Of a stretch of DNA of 64,000 nucleotides, positions 1-9,632 are shown piece after piece. A model generated the notes under the pieces. The model worked only from the letters and a program-made list of their open reading frames with translations. It made no database searches and was not told where the DNA came from. The position numbers and the translations under genes were made by a program. The DNA lies in assembly GCF_963678635.1 (NCBI RefSeq), contig NC_087068.1, positions 55,398,467 through 55,462,466 on the forward strand. Direction: 5' to 3'. Within the stretch, counting starts at the first letter, position 1; each line of letters opens with the position of its first letter. The DNA comes from Symsagittifera roscoffensis (lineage: Eukaryota; Xenacoelomorpha; Acoela; Convolutidae).

Positions 1-888
1 CAACAAAAAACAGGAACACTTCCAGTAGAGGAAGACAGCGATTCTGCCGAAGAACACGACGCGAAAGACCGGGAGCTGAGAGATGAAAATCTAGAGGATA
101 GTCAGCTAAAAGAAAAGTTCCAAAACTCACCGAGCGTAGTCACATCAAGAGACACAAGAACCGGCGGAGGCCTTAACTTAGGAGGTGAACGGGGAAAACC
201 GAACAGAGCAACACCAGTAGCCCAGAACACAAAACCGACAAGGGGCAAAACACAAGAATCAGGAACGACGAAAGCTGCCAAAACAGTTACTAAACAACGT
301 GATACGAGTAACGAGGCAGTATACATACCGTCGTCGACACCAAAGGAAGTTCCTACTACTAAGAAGATCACACAACAGACAAGCGAAAAAGAAATTCTGG
401 ACACATTTCAAAACAATAACATGACATCTCAAGAATGGGAAGATGTAACAAATCAAGTGTTGACCCGCGGAGTCCAAAAAGAAGCCGAAAAACTAATGTC
501 ACGACAAATGGACCCAGTAGATTATTCCACACCAGGATTTGCGGATGAATCCGATAAGGAGGAAGACACCACGACAGTCAGACGGAGTAATAGACAAACT
601 AAAAACCAGGGACCGAAGAGGTATGGCAGTCCCGTATCACACTCGATAAAACTGATTGGTTGGGAGGATGATGTCATCGAGTTGAACCTGGCAGCACTTG
701 AGGCCTACAGATTGCGACTAGCGAAGTTGAACATAAACAACAAGGAAACGTCGGAAACCAACACGTTTGACAGGCTAGAGAGACACCTTTTCAAGAGAAA
801 GTTTGGTGCTACGTCACTGGACGAGGCGGGATCATTGAACGCCGCAAGAAACAAAGAAGAAGTATTAAAGAAAATAACAAAAGACTAA
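1..888 (+). CDS. Ty3/gypsy-like pol polyprotein, C-terminal tail (5' end off window)
   Basis: The frame is open from base 1 to the TAA at 886-888, about 295 codons, so the start lies outside the window; the ATG at 421 is internal. The translation is charged and low in hydrophobic residues. Near the end it carries a basic stretch, RRSNRQTKNQGPKRYGSP (about residues 195-212), of the kind found after the integrase in retrotransposon pol proteins. No catalytic motif is in view, because integrase and RT would be to the left. The last 70 residues are helical-looking and charged. A purine tract and a TG-starting sequence follow about 90 bp downstream, as expected for a 3' LTR. The retroelement call is inference from the tail motif and this context; the exact clade cannot be given. 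Confidence 0.6.
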   Translation, partial: QQKTGTLPVEEDSDSAEEHDAKDRELRDENLEDSQLKEKFQNSPSVVTSRDTRTGGGLNLGGERGKPNRATPVAQNTKPTRGKTQESGTTKAAKTVTKQRDTSNEAVYIPSSTPKEVPTTKKITQQTSEKEILDTFQNNNMTSQEWEDVTNQVLTRGVQKEAEKLMSRQMDPVDYSTPGFADESDKEEDTTTVRRSNRQTKNQGPKRYGSPVSHSIKLIGWEDDVIELNLAALEAYRLRLAKLNINNKETSETNTFDRLERHLFKRKFGATSLDEAGSLNAARNKEEVLKKITKD

Positions 889-970
889 TGAAAAGGAGAA
901 CAATTTTCTTAAACTTTGATATCTCGTATTATTTATAAAATTTCATAAAGTATTATAAAATTTTGTTGTC

Positions 971-1208
971 GTCAGGGGAATGTGGTACCGTGTAGTACTG
1001 CTGCCACAGTAACCTCTGAGAATAGTGCTATTAATTATTCTGTTATGTATTGTTATTATTTTTCAAGGCCATTCATTGCAGGCCAAACGCAATAGTCAGT
1101 TAGGACATTGCTGTTGATAGAGAGACATGAAAAGACAGGCATGATCTCAGATCTAAAATAAGACAAGTTAGCAGTCTAAATTAAAATGTTTTACTTATTC
1201 TGTTTTAC
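971..1208 (+). repeat. Putative polypurine tract and start of a 3' LTR
   Basis: Downstream of the truncated pol frame, GTCAGGGGAA (971-980) is followed by TGTGGTACCG, a plausible purine tract and TG-starting LTR. A possible CA end is at about 1208. No second LTR copy is in the window, so the limits are guesses. Confidence 0.25.
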
Positions 1209-2005
1209 AAATACTTGAGTTAATCCAACAGCTATCACAGGGCTTAATACTGCTTAATTTTTCTCCAGACAAAGTTTAAACTTTTACTAACTCTATAAAG
1301 GTTTTACTTTACCAAGCTGAAGTCCTCAGAAAAAAACTTAAAGAGATTTTACCTGTGATCAATGTTTCGTTAGGTTATGACAACTTAAAAAAGCAAGTTT
1401 TTGATTGACCCGTTGAACAATAACAGTAGTAAAACCAATAATGTTTAATAAAACCAAGTGAGTTTACTATTTGTTTCATTTAATTAGTTAAATTAGCCAG
1501 TAGACAATATTACACTGTCAACTCGATTTTATGAAAGACTGCGTTGAAATGGTGTTAATGAGATAGTGAAAAACTCGTAAAAATTGACCTTGACGCTAAC
1601 CATTTGTAATAAAATGAACTTTTACTATCAGTCTTTTCGTGTTTTCCGAGCAAATGCTACACATTTAAGGTTAATTGGCGTATTAAAGGGTTCCAAATTG
1701 AATTAAGGAAAAAAGTTTGCTCTTATCAATGCGTTACCGGGCTCAAATTATATCTTTTTCTACTCACAAAGCATGAGGGAGGGGAATAAAATGCAGACAA
1801 AATTGAAAAAATAAAAGTTTTTGATTTTTTCAGATTTTTTTCATCATTTTCCGACAAAAAATTCATTGGCCTTGAACGGCAGTGGGCACGTTCCGGGCTT
1901 CTCCATTTATTAATAACCCTGTTGACAATTTTTTCAACCGGTAAAATTAAACTAGACTTGATATCCTGGTTCCGAATGATATTTAGATTCATATGCATGA
2001 CTCAC
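1209..2005. other. AT-rich stretch without recognisable gene
   Basis: Short frames on both strands only, with no motif or splice context. It may hold the rest of the LTR of the left-edge retroelement and intron of the minus-strand fibronectin gene. Confidence 0.5.
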
Positions 2006-3116
2006 GATATTCGGAATTCGTAGAGGCGCCCACTTGTCAGTCCCGCCACCGTATAGCTTCGCACATCATTGGGCAAATAGCTCTCGTAGAGCTCGTCTGA
2101 CAGTGAGATGCCCAGGCACTCAGTCTCCATAGAGGCAACACTGAAACGAAGCTCAAGATCACCAGGGGTTGATAACCTATTTGCACTGTGTTTGCTTTAT
2201 TTAAGAAAGGGTTCACTGAGAGGGTTTTAATTGGTTATTTTGCTTGATTAAAATATAGATCGAGCTATATTTGAATCAGGCAAAATAACCAATTAAAACC
2301 CTCTCGGAAAACCCTTTCTTAAATAAAGTAAACTTAAATAAAGCATACTTAAAGCAAACCAAGCAAAATAATATCAGCATACTTTTGCTCCATCCCAAAA
2401 AAATAAAACGACGAGCAATTGAAAACCATCTTAACATCGAAATTAGCTGTTGCGCGAAGTATTCAAACATGCGCACCATGTTACAGTGGACACAAAATAC
2501 CGAGGTCCCAGAAAAATGAGTCGGGAAAAAAAAGTTTTCAGAAAAGAATTTGTAAGAAAAATTGAAGAGTTCTCTTGGGTTTGTTAAACCGTTCAATCTG
2601 AATAAGCCACCTGAAACTGCCAAAATTTTTCAATTTATTTCTTTTTGCCATAGTTTACGATCCTGACTTGTTTAGAGCGACTTTCAGTTTTCACAATAGT
2701 GACGCGCGCTCAAACGTGGCATTTTTTGTTCAAACTCATAGCTCTCAAACAATTTTTCTTCTAAAAATTTGCATAGTTGTTGAAAGTGTCGCTAGAAACA
2801 TTCAGCTTCATCAAGTGTTCAACGAGTTTCCATGTGTTCAGCTGCTCTGATTCAAAGTAATCAAACGAAAAAACTGCTTTTCTGAATTCAAATGAGGAGA
2901 AAGGGGGTGTTAACCTGAGGTGCTGTAGGACAGGATACTCGTGGTTGAAGAGGGTGGGGAGCTGCCACTGAATGCTGAGAGAGTTCTCCGTCTCGGGAGG
3001 GATCTTCCGGATCCACAGACAATCGTCGGCAAGGGGTTCCCAAACAGAACACCCTCGGATATGAGATGCTCCCTCTCCATGCATCCAGTCAAGTCCTCGG
3101 CTCCAAGTTGCAGTTC
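2006..3116 (-). CDS. Fibronectin type III domain protein, two exons (partial gene)
   Basis: Two minus-strand exons, 3116-2915 (202 nt) and 2176-2006 (171 nt), are richer in G+C than their surroundings and bounded by usable sites: acceptor CTTAG and donor CAG/GTTAAC for the first, acceptor AATAG and donor ATC/GTGAGT for the second. The first ends two bases into a codon and the second supplies one, so they join in frame. The join gives one fibronectin III fold pattern: ENSLSIQWQLP early and RSYTVAGLTSGRLYEFRIS at the end. Upstream of it lies a Trp/Cys-rich segment (DDCLWIRKIPPE). Such domains occur in receptors and adhesion proteins, so an extracellular role is inferred. Remaining exons were not found; the 18.9-kb retroelement begins about 670 bp upstream and may sit in the preceding intron. 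Confidence 0.6.
2190..2333. repeat. Imperfect palindrome (about 70-bp arms)
   Basis: The left arm, reading GTTTGCTTTATTTAAGAAAGGG onwards, is mirrored on the other strand by the right arm that ends AACCCTTTCTTAAATAAAG. The arms meet around ATCGAG near 2262. Only a few mismatches and a 2-3 base length difference are visible. It lies in the intron next to the fibronectin exon and looks like a fold-back element. Confidence 0.75.
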
Positions 3117-3500
3117 CTAAGAGAAAGTTTTGAATCAGTTCCAAGTCAGCTCAATTCAAGCTCAAACTTTTGATTTATTACCAGGAGCGTTTCAGTTTTT
3201 TTTTTGAGAAGCAATTTCTACCAGCCGGTATAAGTGTAATAGAGGGGTCTGGGTAGAAAAAAGAGAGAGACGGGTCACCAAACAACACCATTTTAGGCTA
3301 AAATAACAATTAACTAATCAATATGCGCCGGTCGGTCGTTTCAAAACTGTTTCTCAAACGTAATTAACCTGTCTGATTTGCGCATACATATTCGATACTT
3401 TAATTGTCATCCAGTTACCATGCAAAAATTTAGAAGAACAATCATTTGAGAGCTATGAAATTTGAGAAAAAAAGGCACGTTTGAGCGTGCGTCACTATTT
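2683..3500. repeat. Inverted repeat pair of about 90 bp flanking the fibronectin exon
   Basis: Bases 2683-2776 (with CTCAAACGTGGCATTTTTTG and CATAGCTCTCAAA) recur in reverse orientation at about 3414-3500, with moderate divergence. The pair brackets the exon at 2915-3116. Probably two copies of a dispersed element. Confidence 0.6.
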
Positions 3501-3787
3501 TGAACAATTTCCTCGGAGATCCGACCTCCTAGCAAACCGAAAAGACCACCTTTGGTAATTTTTACATTCATTTTTGGCCGATGGACATTAAAATTTCTCA
3601 AAAAGGTACAAACAAAAGGTACCCAAGCAAAAAGTACAAAAATTTACCACCCTAAGAGGTCATTATAGTTTTCTGGGCAAGCTCAGAAAATCAATATAGT
3701 TGCACTAAGAAAATCTCGTCGAAACGTTTGAAAAAAAAACAATGGGTAATAATTGATGTATGTCTGGCTAAAAAAATATATGCTCAG

Positions 3788-4197
3788 TGGAACCTGATCT
3801 AAACTACATTTTATGATTGGATAAATTAGATATTTGACCACTGTAAAGTATTTAATATTAACCAATCATGATCCATCTAACTAACAACCCACTTATTTGT
3901 AAGTGCTGGATTTACTTGTAATTTCAGCACCAGAGAGATTTGAATTTAACTTAGAAATTAGTTGACTCTCCAAATAGACTTCAGCAGCCGCAATAAACCA
4001 GTATACCCTAGATCTATTGAGCCTAGCAGAGACTAGTTAAACACCCTGAGACTAGATAGTATAAGAGTAAGATTAGGATCGGTATTAGACTAAGAAGTTG
4101 CACGAATCTATCCGGCCGAAAATAAGATAGCGTGACGAGCAGACGGTGTACCCTATCCGAAATTACTCTATGAGTTAACCACCTCGGTTATAACTCA
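3788..4197 (+). repeat. 5' LTR of the giant element
   Basis: 410 bp, TGGAACCTGATC to ATAACTCA. It contains AATAAA at 3992-3997 as a possible polyadenylation signal and GTATAAGAG near 4060 as a weak TATA-like sequence. Against the 3' LTR I count five substitutions and no indel. Confidence 0.93.
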
Positions 4198-4199
4198 TC

Positions 4200-4211
4200 T
4201 GGTGCGACCAT
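4200..4211 (+). promoter_or_regulatory. Primer binding site of the giant element
   Basis: TGGTGCGACC starts 2 nt after the 5' LTR. TGG matches the universal tRNA CCA end; the implied tRNA 3' end is GGTCGCACCA. I do not assign the tRNA. Confidence 0.7.
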
Positions 4212-4284
4212 AAGTCTCGAACAAGACCTTAATAGTTTAGAATTAACCAAAAATAGATTAGAAATTAGACAAAACATTTTTAAA

Positions 4285-4518
4285 ATGTTACACGACGATA
4301 ATTTAATCGAAATGTCTCTACGACTCAATAGATCAAAGCCAATATTCCGAACGATAAGAGAACTACCCGGAATTGGAAGAATACCTCGAGCCAGAGACGA
4401 CATACGACTAAGTAGAAACTTACCAAATAGTTATATGATAGTACGGCAAAAGCCAACACAAACTTTTATATTTAGAATCTTATTAGCAATGAATTTAGAT
4501 TTTCATTTGCAAACTTAA
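4285..4518 (+). CDS. Small hypothetical leader ORF of the giant element
   Basis: 77 codons from ATG. The frame is open further back through the primer binding site, with no stop from 4198, so an upstream or spliced start is possible. The upstream open part and the N terminus look helical and charged, followed by RSKPIFRTIRELPGIGRIPR. No family recognised. A position directly behind the 5' LTR would allow translation from the genomic RNA as a leader peptide or as the first exon of a spliced message. It may equally be chance in an A-rich leader. Confidence 0.3.
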   Translation: MLHDDNLIEMSLRLNRSKPIFRTIRELPGIGRIPRARDDIRLSRNLPNSYMIVRQKPTQTFIFRILLAMNLDFHLQT

Positions 4519-5431
4519 ATCTTGAAGTCAATCTTCATGATCATTTCAGGCGCTAAACAAAATATTAATATACAATAACGATTGATAAAAAGATCTCAGA
4601 TCGTTCTCCTAAAATTCTGCAGTATTCTATAAAACATATTTGGAAAATATTTATTGAAAATCAAAACAAAAATTAAACTGTTAGTAATCATAAATTATCC
4701 AATTGTCCCAGCTTCATCACCTAAAACATAACAGCAATCATAAATTCACTAATATCATTAAAACACTAAATCTTTTCCTTAAACAAATTTAAACCATTTT
4801 AAACTTAAATTCACTTAATTTTGAAATCAGATCATGAAGGCTTATCCTTGGATCTTAATTCATTTTCTATTCAGTTAAAATTTAAACCTGATCATCAAGG
4901 CCTATCCTTGGATCAAAAAGAACAAATTTGTTCTCCCCCACCCACTTAGCTAGTGTCTAACGACCTCAAACGTCGATTCACTATCCAACCCTTTCAAAAA
5001 ACCCAAGACTAATAGAAATTTTTCAACAAAACTAACCATTCAAATTAGGATAAACAGTGAAAAACTTCGGTTATTCATCCTTCACTTGAACCCTCCTCTT
5101 ATCAAGACCCAGGATAAATCGTAGACTTAGTAAGTTTAAAAAAGTATCTAACGAACTACTCGCGTTCTAATTATACCTGAACCTTGTGGATCGATTTACT
5201 ATTCTCCAACCCTTGAACACAATCACTACCCCTAAGTAAGATTAAGTAAGTTAACACCTTAGCTTATACTAGCCACGAGAAAGTAAAAATCATTCTTCGG
5301 AATCGATATACTTTTCTCTCCAACCCTGAACAAATAGACCCAGGTTAAGCTAACCAAAAAATCGTAAGGACTAACAATTTAAGAAAATAGAAATCATCTA
5401 ACAACTTTTTGCATCCGTCATCCTAAACCTT
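4519..5431 (+). other. Non-coding leader of the giant element with degenerate direct repeats
   Basis: No substantial frame. GATCATGAAGGCTTATCCTTG recurs slightly altered (about 4831 and 4889). A motif like TCGATTTACTATTCTCCAACCC recurs near 4974, 5188 and 5300, and an AGACCCAGG motif near 5104 and 5337. Retroviral leaders carry packaging and dimerisation signals; that role here is speculation. Confidence 0.5.
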
Positions 5432-5662
5432 ATGTCATTTAAAAATCTAGGAAACAAACAAACAATCGTTTTGCACAACTGTGAAATAGAAAACAAAAAA
5501 TACGACCTTGTAATCACACCTCACACACAAACAGTTGGATATATTAGAACAAAACGACAAACACTAAAAAGAAAAATAATAACTAAACAAAGACAAATAA
5601 AACACGAAAAAGATTTTCCAAAAATAGAAACGCATTTTCAGAATCAGAAGCCAGCAATTTAG
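5432..5662 (+). CDS. Small basic hypothetical protein, first frame
   Basis: 76 codons from a good ATG. The second half is very rich in Lys and Arg (RTKRQTLKRKIITKQRQIKH). No family recognised. It overlaps, in the -1 frame, the open frame 5587-5901, which is equally A-rich and coding-like. The two may be one gene split by a single-base indel, a frameshift product, or two exons. Small basic proteins of complex retroviruses bind RNA; any analogy is inference from composition only. Confidence 0.45.
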   Translation: MSFKNLGNKQTIVLHNCEIENKKYDLVITPHTQTVGYIRTKRQTLKRKIITKQRQIKHEKDFPKIETHFQNQKPAI

Positions 5663-5901
5663 ACGAACTCTATAAATTAAAAGAATCTATAGATAAAAAT
5701 TGCCCCATACACGATCAATTATATTTTTCTGACTCAGAAACAACTTCAAATTCATCAAAAAGAGGAAAAAGACGAATAAAAAAGCAATATAAACACAAAC
5801 CAGTATATTTATACAACTGGAATCAACCAATTAGACACATCGATAATTACCTATTAACAGTCATTAAACGAAAAAATGAGCCAAACACACACTCCAAGTG
5901 A
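5587..5901 (+). CDS. Acidic-then-basic hypothetical frame without ATG
   Basis: Open for 105 codons between TAA at 5584-5586 and TGA at 5899-5901, with no ATG. Composition is non-random: an acidic stretch FSESEASNLDELYKLKESID, later a nuclear-signal-like KRGKRRIKKQYKHK. It begins inside the preceding basic ORF and overlaps the ATG of the next ORF (5876) by 26 bases. Probably the second half of the gene that begins at 5432, reached by frameshift, splicing or a lost base. Function unknown. Confidence 0.45.
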   Translation, partial: TKTNKTRKRFSKNRNAFSESEASNLDELYKLKESIDKNCPIHDQLYFSDSETTSNSSKRGKRRIKKQYKHKPVYLYNWNQPIRHIDNYLLTVIKRKNEPNTHSK

Positions 5902-6736
5902 AGATAGTCCAGATGATGACGATATCTTCCCCTTCCTCGTAGATGCACCCACTGATAGAGGACAGCATATACTTTGCAAGAATTTACTACTAAATTTATT
6001 TGAACCCGGAATCAGCCCATGTAAAGCAGAGTTCCCCGATGTAAAGATCAAAAGACAAACTATTGATCACTATCTGAAAGATATATGTAATTTGACACAA
6101 CACTACGGAATCTACACCATAGAATTCACCTCACCAAACCCGAATCACCGCAAATATGTAATTCAAACAGACGACCTTGATTTAGAATTTTCAAAAGTAT
6201 TCTCAGAATATATAAAAAGCATACAATATCATAACTCACAAAGAGCAAACTCCATATTTACTAATGAAGTTTTTGCAATAATATATAGTTATGTCTCAAT
6301 ATTAAAAAACGAAATCCCAATCTCAAATGTCTCACCGACAGAGACATCCAAACATATAAAGGTACGACATGAAATCACACTATTTTCAACTTTTCTACAT
6401 ATAATTAAAGAAAATTTCACCAAAGATGATGTTTCACAACATACAAAACATGACTTACAAAAAATTTTGGCATGGTTTATAATAGATTATTTCACACATA
6501 ATATAGATTTAATTTCACAAGCAAGAAAAAATTTTAGACCTCAAAATTCAAACGATGATACCGCCATCACAGAACAGTCAGACTACGTTTGGGACCCCGA
6601 ATGGTCTCATTATGCATTTATAAATATCCCACAATCAATTGCAAGCCAAGCAATAAGTACAATATCTTATATAAAAGATTATGTAAGAGTAGTACCATTA
6701 ACCATTGACGCAACACCATTAAACATTTTTACCTGA
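5876..6736 (+). CDS. Hypothetical 286-residue protein upstream of gag
   Basis: Intact ORF with an acidic N terminus (SEDSPDDDDIFPF) followed by a globular-looking region with alternating hydrophobic residues and several aromatic positions; no signal peptide or membrane helix. No family recognised. It overlaps the preceding frame by 26 bases. The open gag frame begins at 6723, inside its 3' end, in another frame. Ty3/gypsy elements normally have nothing here, so it is either an accessory gene or a matrix-like N-terminal part of gag separated from gag by a frame change. Confidence 0.6.
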   Translation: MSQTHTPSEDSPDDDDIFPFLVDAPTDRGQHILCKNLLLNLFEPGISPCKAEFPDVKIKRQTIDHYLKDICNLTQHYGIYTIEFTSPNPNHRKYVIQTDDLDLEFSKVFSEYIKSIQYHNSQRANSIFTNEVFAIIYSYVSILKNEIPISNVSPTETSKHIKVRHEITLFSTFLHIIKENFTKDDVSQHTKHDLQKILAWFIIDYFTHNIDLISQARKNFRPQNSNDDTAITEQSDYVWDPEWSHYAFINIPQSIASQAISTISYIKDYVRVVPLTIDATPLNIFT

Positions 6737-9632
6737 TACTCAAAATAACAGTTTAAATTCGACCGTCATACACAATGAAAACCTTAATGGAACTAGAAAT
6801 CTCACTCAACAAGATATTCAGACACCATCACACTTCATAAATGAAGAAATTGTCCAAACAACAACAACTACACAACAAAGTATTTCACCAATACGTCCAA
6901 ATTTAATAACACCAAGAAATAAAAACACTTCGCTAGCACAGGTAACCTTACAGTCAACCGTTAAACCTTCGGTTGCTCCAAAATATTCACAAATGGATTA
7001 CCAAACATATAGACCCATGACAATACCGTCAAAAACACGCAGAACATTCACAAGAAACAATTTTGCGGAACATAATTATAATTATACACATTCATCAAAA
7101 ACAAACTATCCTCCACGAAATAATCATAATAATCAAATCAGATCTCGATATTGGAATAATCCAATGGCAACAACCAATTCAGTAAATTTTCAAGCTAATC
7201 CACATCCTCCACAGGATCATAGTGAAAATTACCCATTCTTTCAACAGAATAAAAATAAAAAACAAGCACCTCATCAAACGGATTACCTATCCTCTGATGA
7301 TGATCATTTACAACCAGATATATTTGCACCATATACCCAAGAATATCGCGGACAAGGAATGCAGAAACCATATACACATCATAGAAATTTTTCTCCACAC
7401 CAGATAGATACACAAAATCAACAACCAATACAAATGCAAAACCCAATTAATACACAATCTTTTCAACCAATTCAGCCACAAAACCCAATGATTACACACT
7501 CATATCAACCAACACAAATGCAAAATGAAATACCACTTCCATATTATCTTCAACAACACGAAATAACAAAAAATCAACTTTCTAATTTTTCACAAATGCC
7601 AAATGCAGCAGAATCATTACAAATGACAATGAATCCATACCTTATGGGTGGATCATCAATAACATCAAACAAACCATTAATGGTATTCACAGGAACAGAC
7701 CCTGAATATTCTGTAGAAGATTATTTAAATGCAGTAACAGCAAATTTAATTTTAAATATAGGACCTGAACCAATTAATACGCCACTACATCAAAACTGGA
7801 TATATCGACGCACAGCGTTGATACAAACAACTTTAGACGGCGCAGCCCAAAAATGGTTTTCGGTATTGCCTCTAGAAATAAAATCAAATTGGAAAAGATT
7901 TACACAAGAATTTTCAAAAATGTTTGACTCCGAAAGAAATAAACAACAACAAAGAGTTTTATGTAATGAAATTCGCAGATTACCATATGAAACCATCAAA
8001 CAATTAGCAGTACGTATCGAAACACTAGTTCGAAAAGCATATTCATTAAATACACACGATTATAAAAACACAAAAATGACAGAAATCTTAATGATGACCT
8101 TAACACCTCAATTAAGAAAAATAGCAATAAAAAAGAGAGCATCCCATCCCTCCTCAATTCGAGAGCCCGATTTAGATTTTCGAAAACCAGTAGACAAGCT
8201 AGAGCAAGCGGAAATCACAATGAAACTTGAAGAAACAGAAAATCTGAAATTACAATATGTTAATCGAATTGAAACAAATACCACAAATATCAATAATATA
8301 CAGGATTCAGATACAGACCTCGTTGAAAAAATCACTGAAATACTCAATATTTATGAAAAACACCCAAACTTTAAAGGCAAACCATCTTTCAAAAAATGGT
8401 GTAATTATTGCCGACGATACGGACATAGTATTTCCGAATGTAGACAAAAACAACAGGATAATCAAAACAAACCTCAAAAATATAAAGAACCGAATAAATC
8501 ATTCTATCAATACATGAAGAAAGATCAAAATCTACCGAACAAAAATGTATACAGCAACAACAGTTCAGGAAAACCACTACCGAACAAAACCAACTACACG
8601 AGAAATCAATCACCATATAACTCAAGTTATAGAGGAAGATCACCAGAACGAAGAAATACACAAAATTCGTCACAAAATCATTACAAGAGACCAAATAGTC
8701 GAAATAACTACTCCAGATCAAATTCAAATACAACACAATTTGTTTCTAGATCTAATTCCCAATCAAGAAATAATTACTATCCAAACAATCAATCACGAAA
8801 CTCATCATACAATAGAAATAGAAACTACTCCAATAATCGGAATGGAAGTTATTCAAACAACCGAAACCAGAATTACCCGAACAATCGATCAAGGAATAAC
8901 TCATATAATAGATCGAACTATAACAGATCAAACAATAATTATCAAAACAGATCACGAAATAATTCACAAAATCGACATTCAAGTTATAATAATCGTTATA
9001 GAAATTATTCACAATCACCACACAGGAATAATAACCATTATAATAATTCTAACAATCGCCACAGAAGTAGTACACCTAAACATCAAAGAAATATAAATCA
9101 AGTACAATCAAATCCAGAAACAACATCAGACCCCCCAGGTATTGATGACACAGGAAATAACGAACTACAACTAAATCAAATAAACTGTGAATCATCAGAT
9201 TCAGAAAGTGATACAGAAAACACTACCTCCATAAATATGATAGCAATCGAAAATGACTACGAACCTATTATATATGAACAACCTTTTTCATCACATATAT
9301 ACGAAAAGCAATTAGAACTCCTTCACAATTATTATATTGAACCCATCCATTCTACACAAACGGCACAAGAAACTAACGAAATTAACACTACAAATCAATC
9401 CAATGAAAATAATAAAACAAAATTCTTGAATACAAATCACATCTATCAAAATATACAAAAAGAACAACCCAAAGAAAAAATTTGGACAATACCATTTCTT
9501 TTAGAAAGTCCAAGAAGCAAAGAATTTCAACCACCAGATCTTGAAATTGATTTTTTAATTGATTCAGGAGCAGAATCAAACATAATAAACATTCCCACAT
9601 GGAATGAGATAAAATCACTACCCCAAAGCTAA
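6723..9632 (+). CDS. gag: Gag polyprotein with CCHC zinc knuckle, ending in the protease active-site motif
   Basis: First ATG at 6993 gives 879 residues; the frame is open back to 6723. The first 220 residues are Gln/Asn/Pro-rich. Residues about 230-420 resemble a retrotransposon capsid (FTGTDPEYSVEDYL, then WFSVLP and LMMTLTPQLRKIA). A CX2CX4HX4C knuckle, CNYCRRYGHSISEC, is at about 470-483. Residues 560-700 are an Asn/Arg/Ser-rich low-complexity tract, likely disordered and RNA-binding. Near the C terminus FLIDSGAESNI is the aspartic protease active-site motif, after which the frame stops at 9630-9632. The rest of protease continues in the -1 frame, open from 9608. Gag assembles the particle and packages the RNA. 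Confidence 0.88.
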   Translation, partial: TFLPDTQNNSLNSTVIHNENLNGTRNLTQQDIQTPSHFINEEIVQTTTTTQQSISPIRPNLITPRNKNTSLAQVTLQSTVKPSVAPKYSQMDYQTYRPMTIPSKTRRTFTRNNFAEHNYNYTHSSKTNYPPRNNHNNQIRSRYWNNPMATTNSVNFQANPHPPQDHSENYPFFQQNKNKKQAPHQTDYLSSDDDHLQPDIFAPYTQEYRGQGMQKPYTHHRNFSPHQIDTQNQQPIQMQNPINTQSFQPIQPQNPMITHSYQPTQMQNEIPLPYYLQQHEITKNQLSNFSQMPNAAESLQMTMNPYLMGGSSITSNKPLMVFTGTDPEYSVEDYLNAVTANLILNIGPEPINTPLHQNWIYRRTALIQTTLDGAAQKWFSVLPLEIKSNWKRFTQEFSKMFDSERNKQQQRVLCNEIRRLPYETIKQLAVRIETLVRKAYSLNTHDYKNTKMTEILMMTLTPQLRKIAIKKRASHPSSIREPDLDFRKPVDKLEQAEITMKLEETENLKLQYVNRIETNTTNINNIQDSDTDLVEKITEILNIYEKHPNFKGKPSFKKWCNYCRRYGHSISECRQKQQDNQNKPQKYKEPNKSFYQYMKKDQNLPNKNVYSNNSSGKPLPNKTNYTRNQSPYNSSYRGRSPERRNTQNSSQNHYKRPNSRNNYSRSNSNTTQFVSRSNSQSRNNYYPNNQSRNSSYNRNRNYSNNRNGSYSNNRNQNYPNNRSRNNSYNRSNYNRSNNNYQNRSRNNSQNRHSSYNNRYRNYSQSPHRNNNHYNNSNNRHRSSTPKHQRNINQVQSNPETTSDPPGIDDTGNNELQLNQINCESSDSESDTENTTSINMIAIENDYEPIIYEQPFSSHIYEKQLELLHNYYIEPIHSTQTAQETNEINTTNQSNENNKTKFLNTNHIYQNIQKEQPKEKIWTIPFLLESPRSKEFQPPDLEIDFLIDSGAESNIINIPTWNEIKSLPQS

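Noticed and set aside
7195-9618. Several minus-strand and alternative-frame ORFs up to 183 codons inside gag
   Set aside because: They mirror the A-rich, repetitive gag codons (His/Ile/Thr or Val/Phe/Tyr monotony) and have no motif; shadows of the real frame.
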